DNA of 64,000 nucleotides. It comes from Chinchilla lanigera (Eukaryota > Chordata > Mammalia > Rodentia > Chinchillidae). The stretch spans positions 13,103,090 through 13,167,089 of the forward strand of contig NW_004955417.1 in the NCBI RefSeq assembly GCF_000276665.1. The letters run 5' to 3'. This document shows, piece by piece, positions 1-11,494 of this stretch. The notes under the pieces were generated by a model, which had not been told where the DNA came from, did no database searches, and saw only the letters and a program-made list of their open reading frames with translations. The translations under genes were made by a program, and so were the position numbers. How positions within the stretch are numbered: position 1 is the stretch's first letter; every line of letters begins with the position of its first letter.

Positions 1-655
1 CATTGGGTTGTTTCCAAGATTTAGCTATTACAAATTGCACTGCTAGAAACATGGGTGCACGTACATTGCTGTGGTATGATGTTTTCAGTTCATCTGGAAA
101 AATACCCAATAGGGGAATAGCTGGGTTGAATGGAACCTCTAATCCTAGTTTACTGATAAATCTCCAGACCGATTTCCACAGTGGTTGCACCAGTCTACAC
201 TCCCACCAACAGTGGAGAAGTGTTCCTTTTTCCCCCACAACCCCTCCAGCATTTGTTATGGGTTGATTTCTTGATGATAGCCATTCTTACTGGGGTGCGA
301 TGGAATCTCAGTGTCGTTTTAATTTGCATTTATTGAATGGCTAATAACATTGAACATTTTTTCGTGTATTTATTTGCCATTTGTATTTCTTCATGTGAAA
401 ACTGTGTATTCAACTCAGATGACCATTTTTGTGTTGAGTCTTTAAATTTTGGGTCCTGATTTTTTAAAATTCTTTATATATTCTAGACAGGAGTCCTTTG
501 TCTGAGGGACAGTGGGCTAAAATTTCTTTCCAATTCGTGGGTTTTCTTTTCACCCTGTTGGTGATTTCTTTTGATGTGCAAAAACTGTTCAATAGATGAG
601 ATCCCAGTTGTTGATTCTTTGAAGTATTTCCCGTGCAGTTTGGCTTTTGTCAAAG
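1..655 (-). pseudogene. L1 ORF2 C-terminal remnant
   Basis: The minus strand carries the conserved L1 segment that encodes the ORF2 C-terminal region, the part usually seen in 5'-truncated L1 copies. It has stops and frameshifts. At about 650 it joins directly to endonuclease-domain sequence, which marks the deletion junction. Confidence 0.8.
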
Positions 656-1752
656 AACCAACTCTTTGATCATTAATTCTTGGTTCTTCATATTTTCTTG
701 GTTTCCATTGTGTTAATTTCTGCTCTGATCTTTATAATTTCCTCTATACGGTGGGCTTTGGGTTTGTCTTCCCCTTCTTTTTCTAGAAGCTTGAGGTATA
801 ACATCAGATCGTTTATTTGTACTTGTTTTGTTTTCCTGAAGTGAGAATTCACTGCTGCAAATTTCCCTTTTAGGACTGCTTTCATTGCATCCCGTAGGTT
901 CCAGTATGTTGTGTCTGCATTCTCATTTAGTTGTAGATATTGTTTAATTTCTTCCTTTATTTCATCTGTGACCCAGTGGTTGTTTTTGAGGGTATTATTT
1001 AATTTCCATGTGTTTACGGAGTTTTTGCAGTTTCTTTTGCAATTAATCTCTAATTTCATTGCACTATGATCAAATATTAGGCATAGGACAAGTTCAATGC
1101 CTTTGCATGTACTTAAGCATGTTCTGTGGGCTAGTATATGGTCTATTTTAGAGAATGTCCCATGTGCAGCTGAGAAGAAGGTGTATTCTGATGATGTTCT
1201 GTGGAACCATCTAAAAACATCTACTAAGTCCATTTGTTCACAGGTTTGATTCGATTGTTATTTCTTTGCTGATTTTTTGTCTAGTTGAGCTATCTCTTTG
1301 TGACAATGGGGTATTGAGGTCTCTCATAACAATTGTCTTATTACTTATTTGATTTTTCATGTTTATTAATAATTCTCTGATATAGTTGGGTGCTCCTGTG
1401 TTTGGTTTATATATATTTATAATTATTATTTTTTCCTCTTGAAGTTTCCCCCTGACAAGTATGTAATGACCTCTTTATCCCTTTTGATCATTCTTGGTTT
1501 GAAATTGACATTGTATGCAAAAAGAATAGCTACTCTTGCTTTTTTCTGATTTCTTGTTGTGAGGGAGATTGTTTTCCATCCTTTGATTTTTAGTCTATCA
1601 ATTTCTTTTTGTGTTAAATATGTTTCTTCTGTACAGCATATTGTTGGATCTTGTTTATTCACCCGCTCTGCCAGTCTGTTTCTTTTGATTGGTGAGTTGA
1701 AGCCATTTACATTGATGGTTATAACTGATATGTATTCACTTATCTTGGTCAT
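656..1752 (-). pseudogene. L1 ORF2 endonuclease-domain remnant
   Basis: Two overlapping open stretches (1426-1752 and 688-1233, minus strand) encode the ORF2 N-terminus and endonuclease region. The N-terminal part keeps the recognisable L1 ITINVNGFNSPIKRNRLAE-type motif, followed by the DPTICC motif and the TYLTQKE variant of the catalytic ETHLT motif. The second stretch shows the KIDHILAHR-type motif typical of the endonuclease C-terminal half. A frameshift separates the stretches, so no functional protein is expected. In an intact L1 the endonuclease nicks DNA to start target-primed reverse transcription. Confidence 0.85.
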
Positions 1753-1910
1753 GGTATACTCCTGCTGTTGGGTCTCTTCTTTTCCCCTCTGTCTAATTGC
1801 TTACCCTGCCTGGTGGTTTCTTTCTGTTGTGTTTGCAACTGTGGTCATTTTTATCTCTGGAATATCTTTTAGTATGCGTTGTAGCATTGGTTTGGTGTTC
1901 ATAAGTCTCT

Positions 1911-2841
1911 TCAGCTGTTCTTGTCATGGAAGTATCTTAGTTCTCCATTAATTTTGAAAGAAAGTTTTTCAGGGTACATAAATCTGGGCTGGAAATTGTT
2001 TTCTTTCAGGACTTGAAATACTTCACTCCAAGCTCTTCTTGACTTGAGGGTTTTTGTTGAGAAGTCTGCCATGATTCTGATAGGCTTTCCTTTACAGGTG
2101 ATCTGTTTCTTTTCTCCAACAGCTTTTAATATTCTGTTCTTGTGCTGCATTTCTGAAATCTTGATTATTATATGTCTTGGTGTAGTTTTATTTTGGTCAG
2201 AAATGTTTGGAGTTCTAAATGTTTCATTTATATGTATGTCAAATTCTTTATCCACACTTAAGAAGTTTTCTGTCATTATTTCTGTGAAAAAAAATTTATG
2301 TCATTTGTGCTGTCTCTGGCTTTCTTATTGACCCCAATCAATCTTATGTTATTCTTCTTTGCTTCATCTTTAGCTGTTGAATTGATTTTTCATGGTCTTT
2401 TGCTAATTTTAAGATACCTTTCTTTTCACTATCACTGTCTGGAATTCTGTCTTCAAGATCTGAAATCCTATCTTCTCCTTCATTCAACCTATTGCATATA
2501 CTTTCAATGGAGGTTTTAATCTCTTGGATTTCTATTTGGATCTGTTTCATGGATTCCATTTCTTTCCTGTGCTGGGTATTATTTATTTCCATCATTGTTC
2601 TAAGTTCATCTATTCTTTTATCTGTGTCTTTTCTAGTGTCTTTGATTTTAAGCATCATTTCTTTCTGTACCTGAGAGATTATTTTCTCCATAGCCTTTTC
2701 CACTTCAGTTTTCACTTCTGCTGCTATTACTTCAGAAAATTCTGGTGTTTGATTTCCAACTTCATCTATTTCCTTGAGTTCTGGGCTTTTCTTGAGTGCT
2801 CTGGGGGTCTGGGATTGCATTTTGCTTCTGAGTCTTGCCAT
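1911..2841 (-). pseudogene. L1 ORF1 (RNA-binding protein) remnant, frameshifted
   Basis: Two minus-strand stretches cover ORF1. 2344-2841 encodes about 165 residues beginning MARLRSKMQSQTPRALKKS, then a coiled-coil region rich in Glu, Lys and Met/Ile heptads. 1911-2276 encodes the C-terminal RNA-binding part, including an RRAWSEVFQVLKENNFQPR segment matching the L1 ORF1 C-terminal domain. The two lie in different frames; the break falls near an A-rich run at about 2284-2295. In a live L1 this trimeric protein coats L1 RNA. This copy cannot make a full-length product. Confidence 0.85.
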
Positions 2842-4310
2842 TTTGGTTTCTTTTTTTTATTTTGTTTTCTATGTTGATATTTGCCAGTTTCTTATGATAT
2901 ATATCTTTATCACTAGTATTTAGGTTTCCCTAGAGGGTGCCTGTTCTTTAGGGATGTGTTCTAGATGTAGGTGGTTTCTTATAGCTATCCCAAGGCCCTA
3001 ACTTCCCAATTTGTAAAGGCCACAAGATTATTATTTGGCTCAGCTCCTAATCCTTTGGACTGGACTGTGGTGGTGATTATGACCCCATACAGTCCCAGTG
3101 TTATCATACAGGGGAGAAAAAGTGTTTATAACACGTATGACATGCTGGCTAAAGTAGTACAGTGAGTAGTGACAATAGTTTCATGTGCAGGCTAACTAAT
3201 GATAAACTATGGTAACCATTAACCTGTTATCTCTGTCCATGGGAGTAAACTCTAAAATTATGTAACAAAATCAAACATATACTGTGCACTTCTATGCAGT
3301 GATTTTCCCCTTTATCAGGTGATTTTACCCTTCTGTGGGGAGCAAGGGATTGAGATGGTTAGGGGATAGGCTAAAGTGATGAGTGAGGTAAAATATAGTA
3401 GAGTGAGGGCTGGAAATTGAAGGATGATTGCCCCAGTTTTGGAAAACTGGAGGACACAAGAGGGAAAGAATAAAATAGAATACAAAGGAGTACTCAGAAA
3501 GGGCAGAGACAATGTTTACTCACTTGAAAGTTTAAATTCAAGAAGTAGTAGAGGAAGGAGGGACAGTGGGTCTATAGGAGAGAATGGAAAAAAGGTAAGA
3601 AACCTAAACACTGAAAAAAAGGAAAAAGAGAAAAAGAATGAAAATGAACAGAAGAAAAAAAGAAAGAAAAAGATGAGGGAAAGAGAAGGAAAAAGAGAAG
3701 GAGAATGAAAATGAATAGGAGAAAAAAAGAATGAAAAAGGAGATGAGAGAAAGAGGAAAGGAAAATAGACAAAGAAAAAATAAAACCCCAAATACAAAAA
3801 TAAATACCAAATACAGAAGAAAACAAGATGATATCCAATCAGACAGGAGAGGGATATCCAATTAGGCAAACAAGGGAGAATGAAAGTAGTAAAATAGCTC
3901 TGGTATTTACAGTTCTGTGATAGTGTCCGGATTTAATCCCAGAAATGTGTTGGGTATGGAGCTGATCTTGGCCTCTGGATGTGGGGCCTGGGACTGGACT
4001 TCTGCTGGTGGATTTCTCCAGAGTTTAACTGCTGACTCCTCGCTTCTGCATCAGACACTTCCATGCTGCTGGTCTCAACAATTACTCTGCCCTCCAAGGG
4101 TGTGTGTGCACCCATGCACTTGGGACACTGTTGTTGTCCTGGGTCTCAGGTGTTGGGGTTCCTGTCAGTCTGTTTCACAAAGGCGTGTGTCCTTACACTC
4201 TTCTCGAAGACCTTGCCATCCCTGAGACAATGGAGGAAGTGCAGAGTGTGGACTCATTCTGCTTGCAGGCCCCGAACATGTTCCACTCTGCCACAGAACA
4301 CGTTCCTATG
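2842..4310 (-). other. probable L1 5' UTR
   Basis: This lies immediately upstream of ORF1 on the minus strand, with no separate gene or repeat recognised. It contains a long one-strand purine-rich tract (3600-3790) and a more GC-rich part (3917-4310) at its far end, as L1 5' UTRs with an internal promoter often do. The assignment rests on position rather than on sequence I can match. Confidence 0.5.
3600..3790 (+). repeat. polypurine tract
   Basis: About 190 bases are almost pure A and G on the plus strand, built from variants of GAAAAAGAGAAAAAGAATGA and similar words. Long open frames here in several frames on both strands are low-complexity artefacts, rich in Lys/Glu on one strand and Phe/Ser on the other. 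Confidence 0.85.
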
Positions 4311-4365
4311 AAGATTAAAGCATAATGTATGTAAAGTGCTTCACATATTGCCTGGCCCTGAGAGT
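4311..4365 (+). mobile_element. MIR fragment
   Basis: The segment resembles the MIR 3' half (GTAAAGTGCTTCACA...TGCCTGGC). It begins where the L1 5' region ends. A nearly identical 43-base segment recurs at 5970-6012. Confidence 0.55.
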
Positions 4366-4918
4366 TATAGTCTTCATTTATTAGTTACATAGGAAGATAG
4401 ACAACTAGATGATCGTAGATATTGTTATATATACTTATTTAAATATGTACTTTGTAGATTATTTTGCTTCAATTTTTGAAGAACGTTTTTCACAAATTTT
4501 CAGTTTCACAAATTTTTAATTTATGACCCAAGCTTTTTATATTTACATATAACTGTATAGGGCCTTTACATAATCCATTATTAGATGATTTAATGTTACA
4601 TTTTAAAATATTTACTTATTCATCTATTAATCTTGGCTTTGAAACTTCATTTGTGTACTAATAACTAACAAATAGTTTTATAGTTGGGGAAAAGTTTTGA
4701 GGCCCAGTTCACTAATGAGCTAATGAATAAACTACCCTGTACTTCTTGCATCCCAGTACCACATTAGCCACTCCCAAATTACCTTTCTAGGGGACTTTTA
4801 AGGAATCCCTTTTCCACACCCTGGCAAGTAGGCAGACATTGCTACCAAGTTCCAACTTCCATTACTTGAAACAACCACATCCTTGAAATCCCTTCCCCAC
4901 TTAAGAATTAAGACTTCT
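4366..4918. other. AT-rich intergenic, no gene seen
   Basis: The sequence is AT-rich. I recognise no ORF of interest, RNA gene or repeat family. Confidence 0.5.
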
Positions 4919-4990
4919 TTTTGTTTGTTTGTTTTGGTACCAGGAATTGAACTCAGGACTTTGTGCTTGCCAGGCAGGTGCTTCAGGCTC
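4919..4990 (-). mobile_element. ID SINE fragment (minus)
   Basis: Reading the minus strand gives a tRNA-derived ID body: a CCTGGCAAGC-like A/B-box spacer, then GTTCAATTCC-like B-box and GGTACC, followed by an A/C-rich tail (plus-strand TTTGTTTGTTTGTTTT). It is degenerate at the 5' end. Confidence 0.65.
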
Positions 4991-5815
4991 CTTTCTGTGG
5001 AGAGTTTATGTCAAGTTCTCCAAACATTCAGCTTCATGTGTGCCTCAAGAAAGGAACCCACACTTAATTCTGCCCTTGCAGAAAGGTGAACACCTGATAC
5101 CCCATTATCCCAGCATCTGGAGTCTGATTCAATACCCCACATATCCTTATTCTCCAAAGGGTCCAGGATATAGAAATCTGTCTTGGCATTCCAGGGTGAC
5201 CCATACTCACATTTAGGTAGCATTTTACCCTCTCAAAAGAATCATTATAAACAACAAAAGATATTTTACCTCATTAAGAAGTTCTGTGCTAAGGATATTT
5301 TCACTCCTACGAATAAAATCATTTAAGCCACAATTACATCATCATGATACATTTTTGTACTGAAAGGATTGTCTGGAGAAAACTACATTAAGTCAATTTA
5401 ATTCCTTCAACCATTTTTTAAATAGCCCAGTTAAATAGTTTCTAATTCTTTCTGTTTCATTCTTTCTGTATTTCACAGAAATTATTTTCACTAGGGTTCA
5501 TTTTCTTCCATGGAAATCTTATACAAAGACTTGACCCATCAATCCATTTGTTTTGTTTATATTAAATACTGTAATTTTTCCCTTGATCCCTTACTTTATT
5601 GATCTTTTTCCTACAAAGTTCAATGTTTCCAAGTCAGATTGCACAGATTAGAATTTTACATTGCATAGATTTTAACTACTATTGGCTTTAATTTCTGTCA
5701 ATCATTTCCACCACCAATAGCCATCATGACCTATAGAGAAAACAAAGAGTGGTGTCCCTTTCATAGCAAGGCCACCTACCCAGGCCCTCAGATTTCCCAG
5801 AACAGCCTTTCATCT
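4991..5815. other. intergenic, no gene seen
   Basis: I found no coding sequence or repeat family I can name here; the composition is AT-rich. Confidence 0.5.
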
Positions 5816-6030
5816 AGGGCTTCACTCTGTACAGTGAGTCACAGGCAGTTCCTTAGTCATGAGCCCCAGAGCTGAACTATCTGAGCAAATTATTTACCCT
5901 CTCTGTTTTCCTATTTCTTGCATAGGGTCAATTTTAGTGCCTGAACCACAGGTACCTGAACTTAATAACATTAAAGCATAATGTATGCAAAGTGCTTCAC
6001 ACATTGCCTGGCACAAGAAAATGTAAGAGT
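5816..6030 (+). mobile_element. MIR SINE
   Basis: The order of MIR landmarks is visible: a TTTACCCTCTCTGTTTTCC-like core, then AAGTGCTTCACACATTGCCTGGCAC near the 3' end. It is diverged and old. Confidence 0.65.
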
Positions 6031-6077
6031 GGATAGCTCTTTTACTACTCCAATCACCTTTAAAACTGCTATCTGTT

Positions 6078-6152
6078 AGGCTCAGGATGTGTCTCAGTGG
6101 TAGAGCGCTTGCCTGGCATGTACAGATTGTGGGTTCAATTCCCAGAACCTCC
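6078..6152 (+). mobile_element. ID SINE
   Basis: A tRNA-Ala-derived ID body is present: GGCTCAGGATGTGTCTCAGT, GTAGAGCGCTTGCCTGGCAT, then GGGTTCAATTCCCAGAACC. It contains A- and B-box pol III promoter elements. Confidence 0.85.
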
Positions 6153-6224
6153 AATAAACTAACAAAAATCTGTTATCTACTACTGTAGTGACAAGCCATC
6201 CCAAACCTAGTGGCTTCAAAATGT

Positions 6225-6520
6225 ATGTGTGAATAATATCCCATGGCAAAGATATATCATTCTACATTTTGTTTATCCATTCATCTGCAGATAGACATTT
6301 GGGTTGTTTTCACCTTTTTTCTGTTGTGGATGGTGCTGCCTTGAAAACTGAAATTTAGGCATTTGCTTGAGTACAATGAAATGTTGATCCATGTTACAGT
6401 GTGAATGAACATTGAAAACATTGTGCTGTGTCAAAGAAGCCAGTTAGGAAAGTCTGTCTCCATAGAAACAGAAAGCAGATTGGTAGGCGCCAGGGGCTAG
6501 AGGGAGAAATGACAGCTTGT
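6225..6520. mobile_element. old L1 3' fragments in opposite orientations
   Basis: 6225-6358 matches an L1 3' segment on the minus strand. 6358-6520 matches an old L1 3' UTR on the plus strand (TACAATGAAATGTT, CAGAAAGCAGATTGGT, CAGGGGCTAG). The opposed halves meeting near 6358 suggest either a 5'-inverted (twin-primed) L1 or two insertions. Confidence 0.55.
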
Positions 6521-6524
6521 GTTA

Positions 6525-6880
6525 AGTCAACTTTTCATTGCTGTGATAAACTTCCTAACATAAACAAGGAAAGGATTATTTTGGCTTAAGGAGGAAAGGA
6601 TTATACTGGCTACTGTTTTAGAGGTTTTAGTTCATGGTCAGCTGACTTCATTGCTTTTAGTCCTGAAGCGCAACAGAAACATCACCATGGAAGGGCATAG
6701 AGTAAAAATGCTTACCTCATGGAGGCCAGGACCCATGGAGGGTGAGAGAGTCAGGTAGGAGCGAGGGAAAAGATATAATCCCCAAGGTCACACTTCCATA
6801 ACTCCCTTCAATTGGGCCCCACATCCTAAATTTCCATTACCTCCCCAGTAGTGGCATCAAACTATGAATCCTTCAGAGGA
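6525..6880 (-). mobile_element. MaLR/ERVL-type LTR relic (minus)
   Basis: The plus strand shows the reverse complement of the typical MaLR-like 3' end (TTTTCATTGCTGTGATAAAC) followed by an LTR-like body ending near a CATCAAACTATGAA segment. It is degraded; the family name is an inference. Confidence 0.5.
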
Positions 6881-7743
6881 CAGGAATAAGGGTAGCAAGG
6901 AGGAAGGTATAAGGTAGGGTCATGGGGGTATGTATATGATAAAAATGTTATATACATGTATGAAAATACCACATTGGAACAAAATGTTTTATAAATTAAT
7001 AGGCACTAATAAAAATACATTTGAAAAAAGAATCACAGTTCTATTATATATCATTTACTCTGCCAAAAGAATTATGTCTCCATCAATGGATGGATCCACT
7101 GATGAAGTTAGAGCCCTCATAACCCAATCACCTTTCAAAAGCTCCAATTCTACATGCAGGAGCTTTAGGGGACATTTTAGAATCAAACAATAACACTGCT
7201 TAATGGGAACAGGGCTTATTTTTAGAATGATGAAAACATTTTCAAAGAAGAGGTAGTCGTCACAATGTTGTAAATGCCACTGAGTTGAAACAGTTAATTT
7301 TATGTTATATGAATTTCAGCTCAATTTTAAAAATCATAAGAAAAGCAATTCATTATTTCTCAGAATTCTGTGGACAGCTGGGAGGCCCTCTGGGCTACAT
7401 TTGTAAGGAGGTTGGTTGCGAAGGCAAAGGACTCTGTTTCACCTGGTCTTTCATCCTCCAGGAGGCCATCCTAAGCCTCAGCAAATCTGGGACACAAGCA
7501 CTCTCTTCACTTGTGCTTATGTTACATTTGCTGATGTCCCATTGGCCAAGACAAGTCAAATGGCCAGCCCCAAGGGCAGTCTGGAACATGTGTGACTCAC
7601 TGGGGGCCATTTTGGTTTCCTACAGGCATCATTCTAATCATCTTCCCTTATTGGACTTGGGTCTGAAATACCCCTTGCATCCTGACTGATGCAGAACAGG
7701 AAGCTTGGGCTTTTGATGCTGGGTGGCCACAGCCTTAATGAAA
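6881..7743. other. intergenic with small repeat scraps
   Basis: 6905-7030 is AT-rich and may be an L1 tail. 7500-7590 shares a CCATTGGCCA-containing motif with the old repeat at 44910-45300. No gene is supported. Confidence 0.4.
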
Positions 7744-7745
7744 TA

Positions 7746-8145
7746 CAGTCATACCTCAGTATTTGTCAGCTTCTGAGCTCATCAAACCCTTTGCCTTTTG
7801 ACAAGACAAAATGTTTCAGCACTCTCTCTCTCTTTCTCTGGTGCTTGCATCAGTCTCCAGGTAGCTCACAAATAGTGCGGAAACCCCACAAATCCATGGT
7901 GACTGTACTTTTGTGCATTTTAAGTGCTAATCATGGAATGCAAAAAGGTTAAGAGCAACACCACTAATGCTGAAAGAGTTATATTAGTCCAGTAAAAGGT
8001 TGAATTAGCCCAGAAACGTCCCAGAACTTTTCACAGTTACTCCTGATTACATTATTTCTTATGGGAAAATGCATTCAGTACTCTAGGTTTGGGTCCTCAC
8101 CATGTGCTCTGGAATGATTTAATGAGGATGGCCAGCGTATGGCTG
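7746..8145. mobile_element. non-autonomous Tc1/mariner (pogo/Tigger-like) DNA transposon
   Basis: The element starts CAGTCATACCTCAGTA and ends GCGTATGGCTG, so the terminal bases are inverted copies (CAGTCATAC against CAGCCATAC). TA flanks it on both sides (7744-7745 and 8146-8147), the target-site duplication of Tc1/mariner elements. It is about 400 bp with no transposase frame, hence non-autonomous. A CT-rich patch lies at 7824-7842. Confidence 0.75.
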
Positions 8146-8147
8146 TA

Positions 8148-9233
8148 CATACAGAAGCTTGGACCTTCGATGCTGTGTGGGTTCAGAATAGGGTGATACC
8201 AACCCCAAATGAACATACAGAGTCTCCAGAATGGAATGGAACTCAGCTTTCCTCACCATTCCTCTTTTCTGTGCTCCCCCCATGTTAGTTTCATTGGTTT
8301 TCATCCAGCCCATCTTGCTCTGCTCCCGGATTACCATTTAATATGAAACAACTGAATGAAGGGCAGCAGTGATTTAATAAAATGGTCTCCACATCATCCA
8401 ACTCTCAGGGCCCTAAATCTGCCACTTTGACATTCCTGGAGAGTTAATCCTATCAGAAAGGGCTGGGTCAGCTGTGCTGGGAAAGCATAGCCACCATCAG
8501 GCTGCTAGCAGGCAGGGTACCCACAGAGCTGTTAAACATAGCTGGTGTCAGTTTACAAGACACATGCCATGCAAGCATCCTACCCGACTCGGGCCCTATG
8601 AGGCTGGTGCTGTTCTCACTTCCATTCTGCAGGGGAAGACCGTGTTGAACTGCACAGCACTCCCCAAATACCCCTCTGTAAGGAAGGCCTTTTGTCCCAG
8701 CTGTCAGCTCTTCCAGTTGTGCTTGCTGTGCAGAGCTGCTTCACCCAAGGCCATTCCTTCCCTTTCCTGGCAGCCTGAGCACAGCCACAGACAGTGGCCA
8801 GGCTGCACAGGCCCATGCTAAGACACCTCTGCGGCAGTGTCTGCTCCAGGGCTCCTGCAGGCATTGCCAGGCAGTCCCTCCCTCTGCCCTATACTACTAG
8901 CTCCTCCTCTACTTCACATGTGTTGGTCCACAATAACCATCCTGGAGTCCAAACAACATCTGGCATCTGCTTCCAGAAATCCCACCTGCTACAAAGAACC
9001 AGAGGTTTCTCAACAGCCGGCAGAAGAACCCAGGACTCAGGACTGCGGTTCACCATCCAAATTCATGCGGGAGAAGAATTTGGGACTCAGAAACCTAGGA
9101 GAATAGGAGTGAAGGGAGGTGAGGAGACCCAGGAAGAAGACAATAAGCTGCTTGTTCAGTGTGGATTGATATAGGGGCAAGGGGCTGCAGCATAAACTGG
9201 CACCTGGGACAGAGGAATCCACCAGAGCAAGAT
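8148..9233. other. intergenic, includes MIR piece
   Basis: Mostly unique sequence. A MIR-like piece (CCCTATGAGG to TTCTGCAGGGG) lies at about 8580-8640. No gene is recognised; open frames here lack any family match. Confidence 0.45.
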
Positions 9234-9352
9234 CAGGAAAATGCCCCTCAGATAGGTCAAGCAACTTGCCCCGAATCACACAGCTCCCAAGTGCTGGGGC
9301 CAAGATTAAAAACCCACATCTGTCTTGCTGCAAAGCCTGCGCTCCCGATCAG
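9234..9352 (+). mobile_element. MIR SINE 3' part
   Basis: It shows AGGTCAAGCAACTTGCCC followed by AATCACACAGCTCCCAAGTG, the hallmark MIR core to 3' order. It may be the second half of a MIR whose first half lies at 8580-8640. Confidence 0.7.
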
Positions 9353-11494
9353 CACCCACACGTTGCCTTGTTCCTTTCCTCCCTCTCACTCTGCCCTGCC
9401 CCAGCCCCACAGTGCACTTCCATTCTTACACAGCCAAGCAGGGCTTTCAGTCCAGCCTAAGCACAGGCTGAAGGGCCCATGGGCCGCTGCAGAGTACACC
9501 AATGGGGAATGGAGGCCCCATTCCAGAGGACGATTCCCACAGCGCCTCCTGTGGCCTCATCTTTCACTGCAATATTTAGAGCAATTTTTTTCCCTTCCTA
9601 CTTACAGGACTGTCCTTCTCCTTGGCAAGCAGACAGGAAGAAAAGTCCTCTGGGGAAGAGGAAGATAGACAGCCAGGGCACCTTCTTTCAAAGGCAAAGG
9701 GAGTTCAGAGGAGATGCCCAGGACCCATCCAGAGCAAGAGCCCTTTAGCAATGGAGCCAAGAGCAAGACCTCCTCCGGAAGGGAGAGACCTACAGACAGA
9801 ACCTTGCTGCCAAGACCACACTCTGCAAGAGGGGCTGCACCCGGCCACATCCTCCTCCTCAAATAAACAGCATCGCAGCGCTGCCTGGGGCCAGCGGCAG
9901 GGCCAGGAATGCCAGCATTTCCATTAGGAAGTCCTCGGCTCTGAACCTGAAATGGAGCTTTCAGAGTTGATTCTGGGTGGAGACTCCTCTGCGTAATCTT
10001 GGGAGCCAGTTTTCATTGACTTTTCATTGATCTTGATTTTCTCGCCTGACTACCCACTCCCCACTACTTATCCTTTCAAAAATAACCAGAACAAAACCCC
10101 TACTTATTTAAAATTTTTTGTTTGCTTGTTTTGGCTTTTTTTTTTCCTTACAGTGCTAGCGAAATTGGAAGAAACCATTCCTCTAGGTTGGGCTAGAGAC
10201 TGGGCACTTTATTATTTAAAAGTATGTGCATGGGTGGAGAAGAGAGGCGGTCACGAAGGCCCTCGGGCTGGGTAGAAACTGGACACAGCCTCTGCCGGCC
10301 CTGGGCCAGGTTGAGCCCCCTCTGCAGCTGAAGGGGCCCATGGAGCCTCTTGGAGACACAGCTCCTTGGTCCTCTGGTTACCTCCCAGCTTCCGCCCCCC
10401 ATTATGAGGAAGAGGAGATTGCTCTGCTGCGGGCCTCAGCCTGAGTTTGGGCCTCCCCTCGGTGTGCATCCTTCCTCCGCCTCAGCTCCTCTCCTCCCGT
10501 GGCGGCCTCAATACAGAGCTCCTCTTGCCCACAGAGGAGGGGAATGGAGGGTCGAAGGTCCAAGCCAACATGAATGTGTCCTGAGTCTCCTGCCCTGGGA
10601 TGGAAGGGCCTTTTCTGGGTAGTCTGTTTCCTCCTCCACTCCTCCTTTCGCTCACATTCAGAGCAAAGTCCTCCTCCCCCCCATGCCCACCCACCCCAGC
10701 CTCATTAACCTCTGCCCTGTCTGTGTCCTGCACTGGGACTCCCTTTTCCCTCACAAACATTCCCACATCAAACACTGGGCCCCCAAACCCCACATTTTGA
10801 GCAACTCATCTACAATTCCCTTCAGTCTTTCTTACCTTCACGGCCCTCACTGCAGCCTGGTTCACAGGGAAGCATGCAGTGCCCACCACCGCCGCCAACA
10901 AGAGTTCACTTCTTTCTCTGACCCATGTTCTTGTAGTAAGCTTTTGTGGAACATTTCTTGTCAAAGACCATTTTCATGGTGTCAGGGTCTGTTCTAATTC
11001 TGTCTTGCTGTATGTCCTGAGGTGAATACTGCTTCTCTCTGAGCCTTGAGGATGTCACCATTATGGTCAGTCTTATGTCCCTCCCTTAATTAGCACTATC
11101 CATTCCTGTGCCTTCTGTCCCCATTGTCCAGAGGGGTGACCTGTGATGGAGACGCCCCAAAGGAGCAGACCCACTATGCAGAGAACACTAAAAGCACACA
11201 CAGAAGTGTAAACCTCAAAGTGGGAGACAGGAGGAGGGAGGACAGGCCACTGGCCTGGAAAGAGGGGAGTGAAAAACTGCTAAGCTTCTGTGACACACAG
11301 AGGGCCCTCTGGACCCATCAACAAATGTGGACTGAAGATGTATTTCGGCCTGTAATACCTGCATCTGTACTGAACATGTGCAGACTTTCTCCTTCTTCCC
11401 TAGACAGCACAGTATAACAACTATTCATGTAACACATTATATTGGGTTTCTTGCAACCTAGAAGTAGTTTAAGGTATACAGGAAGCTATGTTTT
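9353..11494. other. unique intergenic, no gene seen
   Basis: This part has moderately raised GC between about 10200 and 10800. Several overlapping open frames exist on both strands, but none resembles a protein family and they contradict each other. I see no CpG-island-strength signal. Confidence 0.45.

Larger units (their letters stand above)
1..4310 (-). mobile_element. L1 LINE, minus strand, with internal ORF2 deletion
   Basis: Read on the minus strand, this is a LINE-1 entering the window at its 3' part and running back through ORF2, ORF1 and a long 5' region to about 4310. Positions 1-655 match the region near the ORF2 C-terminus, 656-1752 match the ORF2 N-terminal endonuclease, and 1911-2841 match ORF1. 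The reverse transcriptase segment that should lie between the two ORF2 pieces is absent, so the element is internally deleted as well as mutated. The 2842-4310 segment is assigned to the L1 5' UTR by position and is the least certain part. The 5' boundary near 4310 is set by the start of a MIR fragment. Confidence 0.85.

Noticed and set aside
688..1233. An independent 181-residue gene
   Set aside because: It is the L1 ORF2 endonuclease C-terminal half within a larger L1.
3424..3869. Overlapping open frames of 85-117 codons on both strands
   Set aside because: They are produced by the polypurine tract, which lacks stops in several frames; composition is Lys/Glu or Phe/Ser only.
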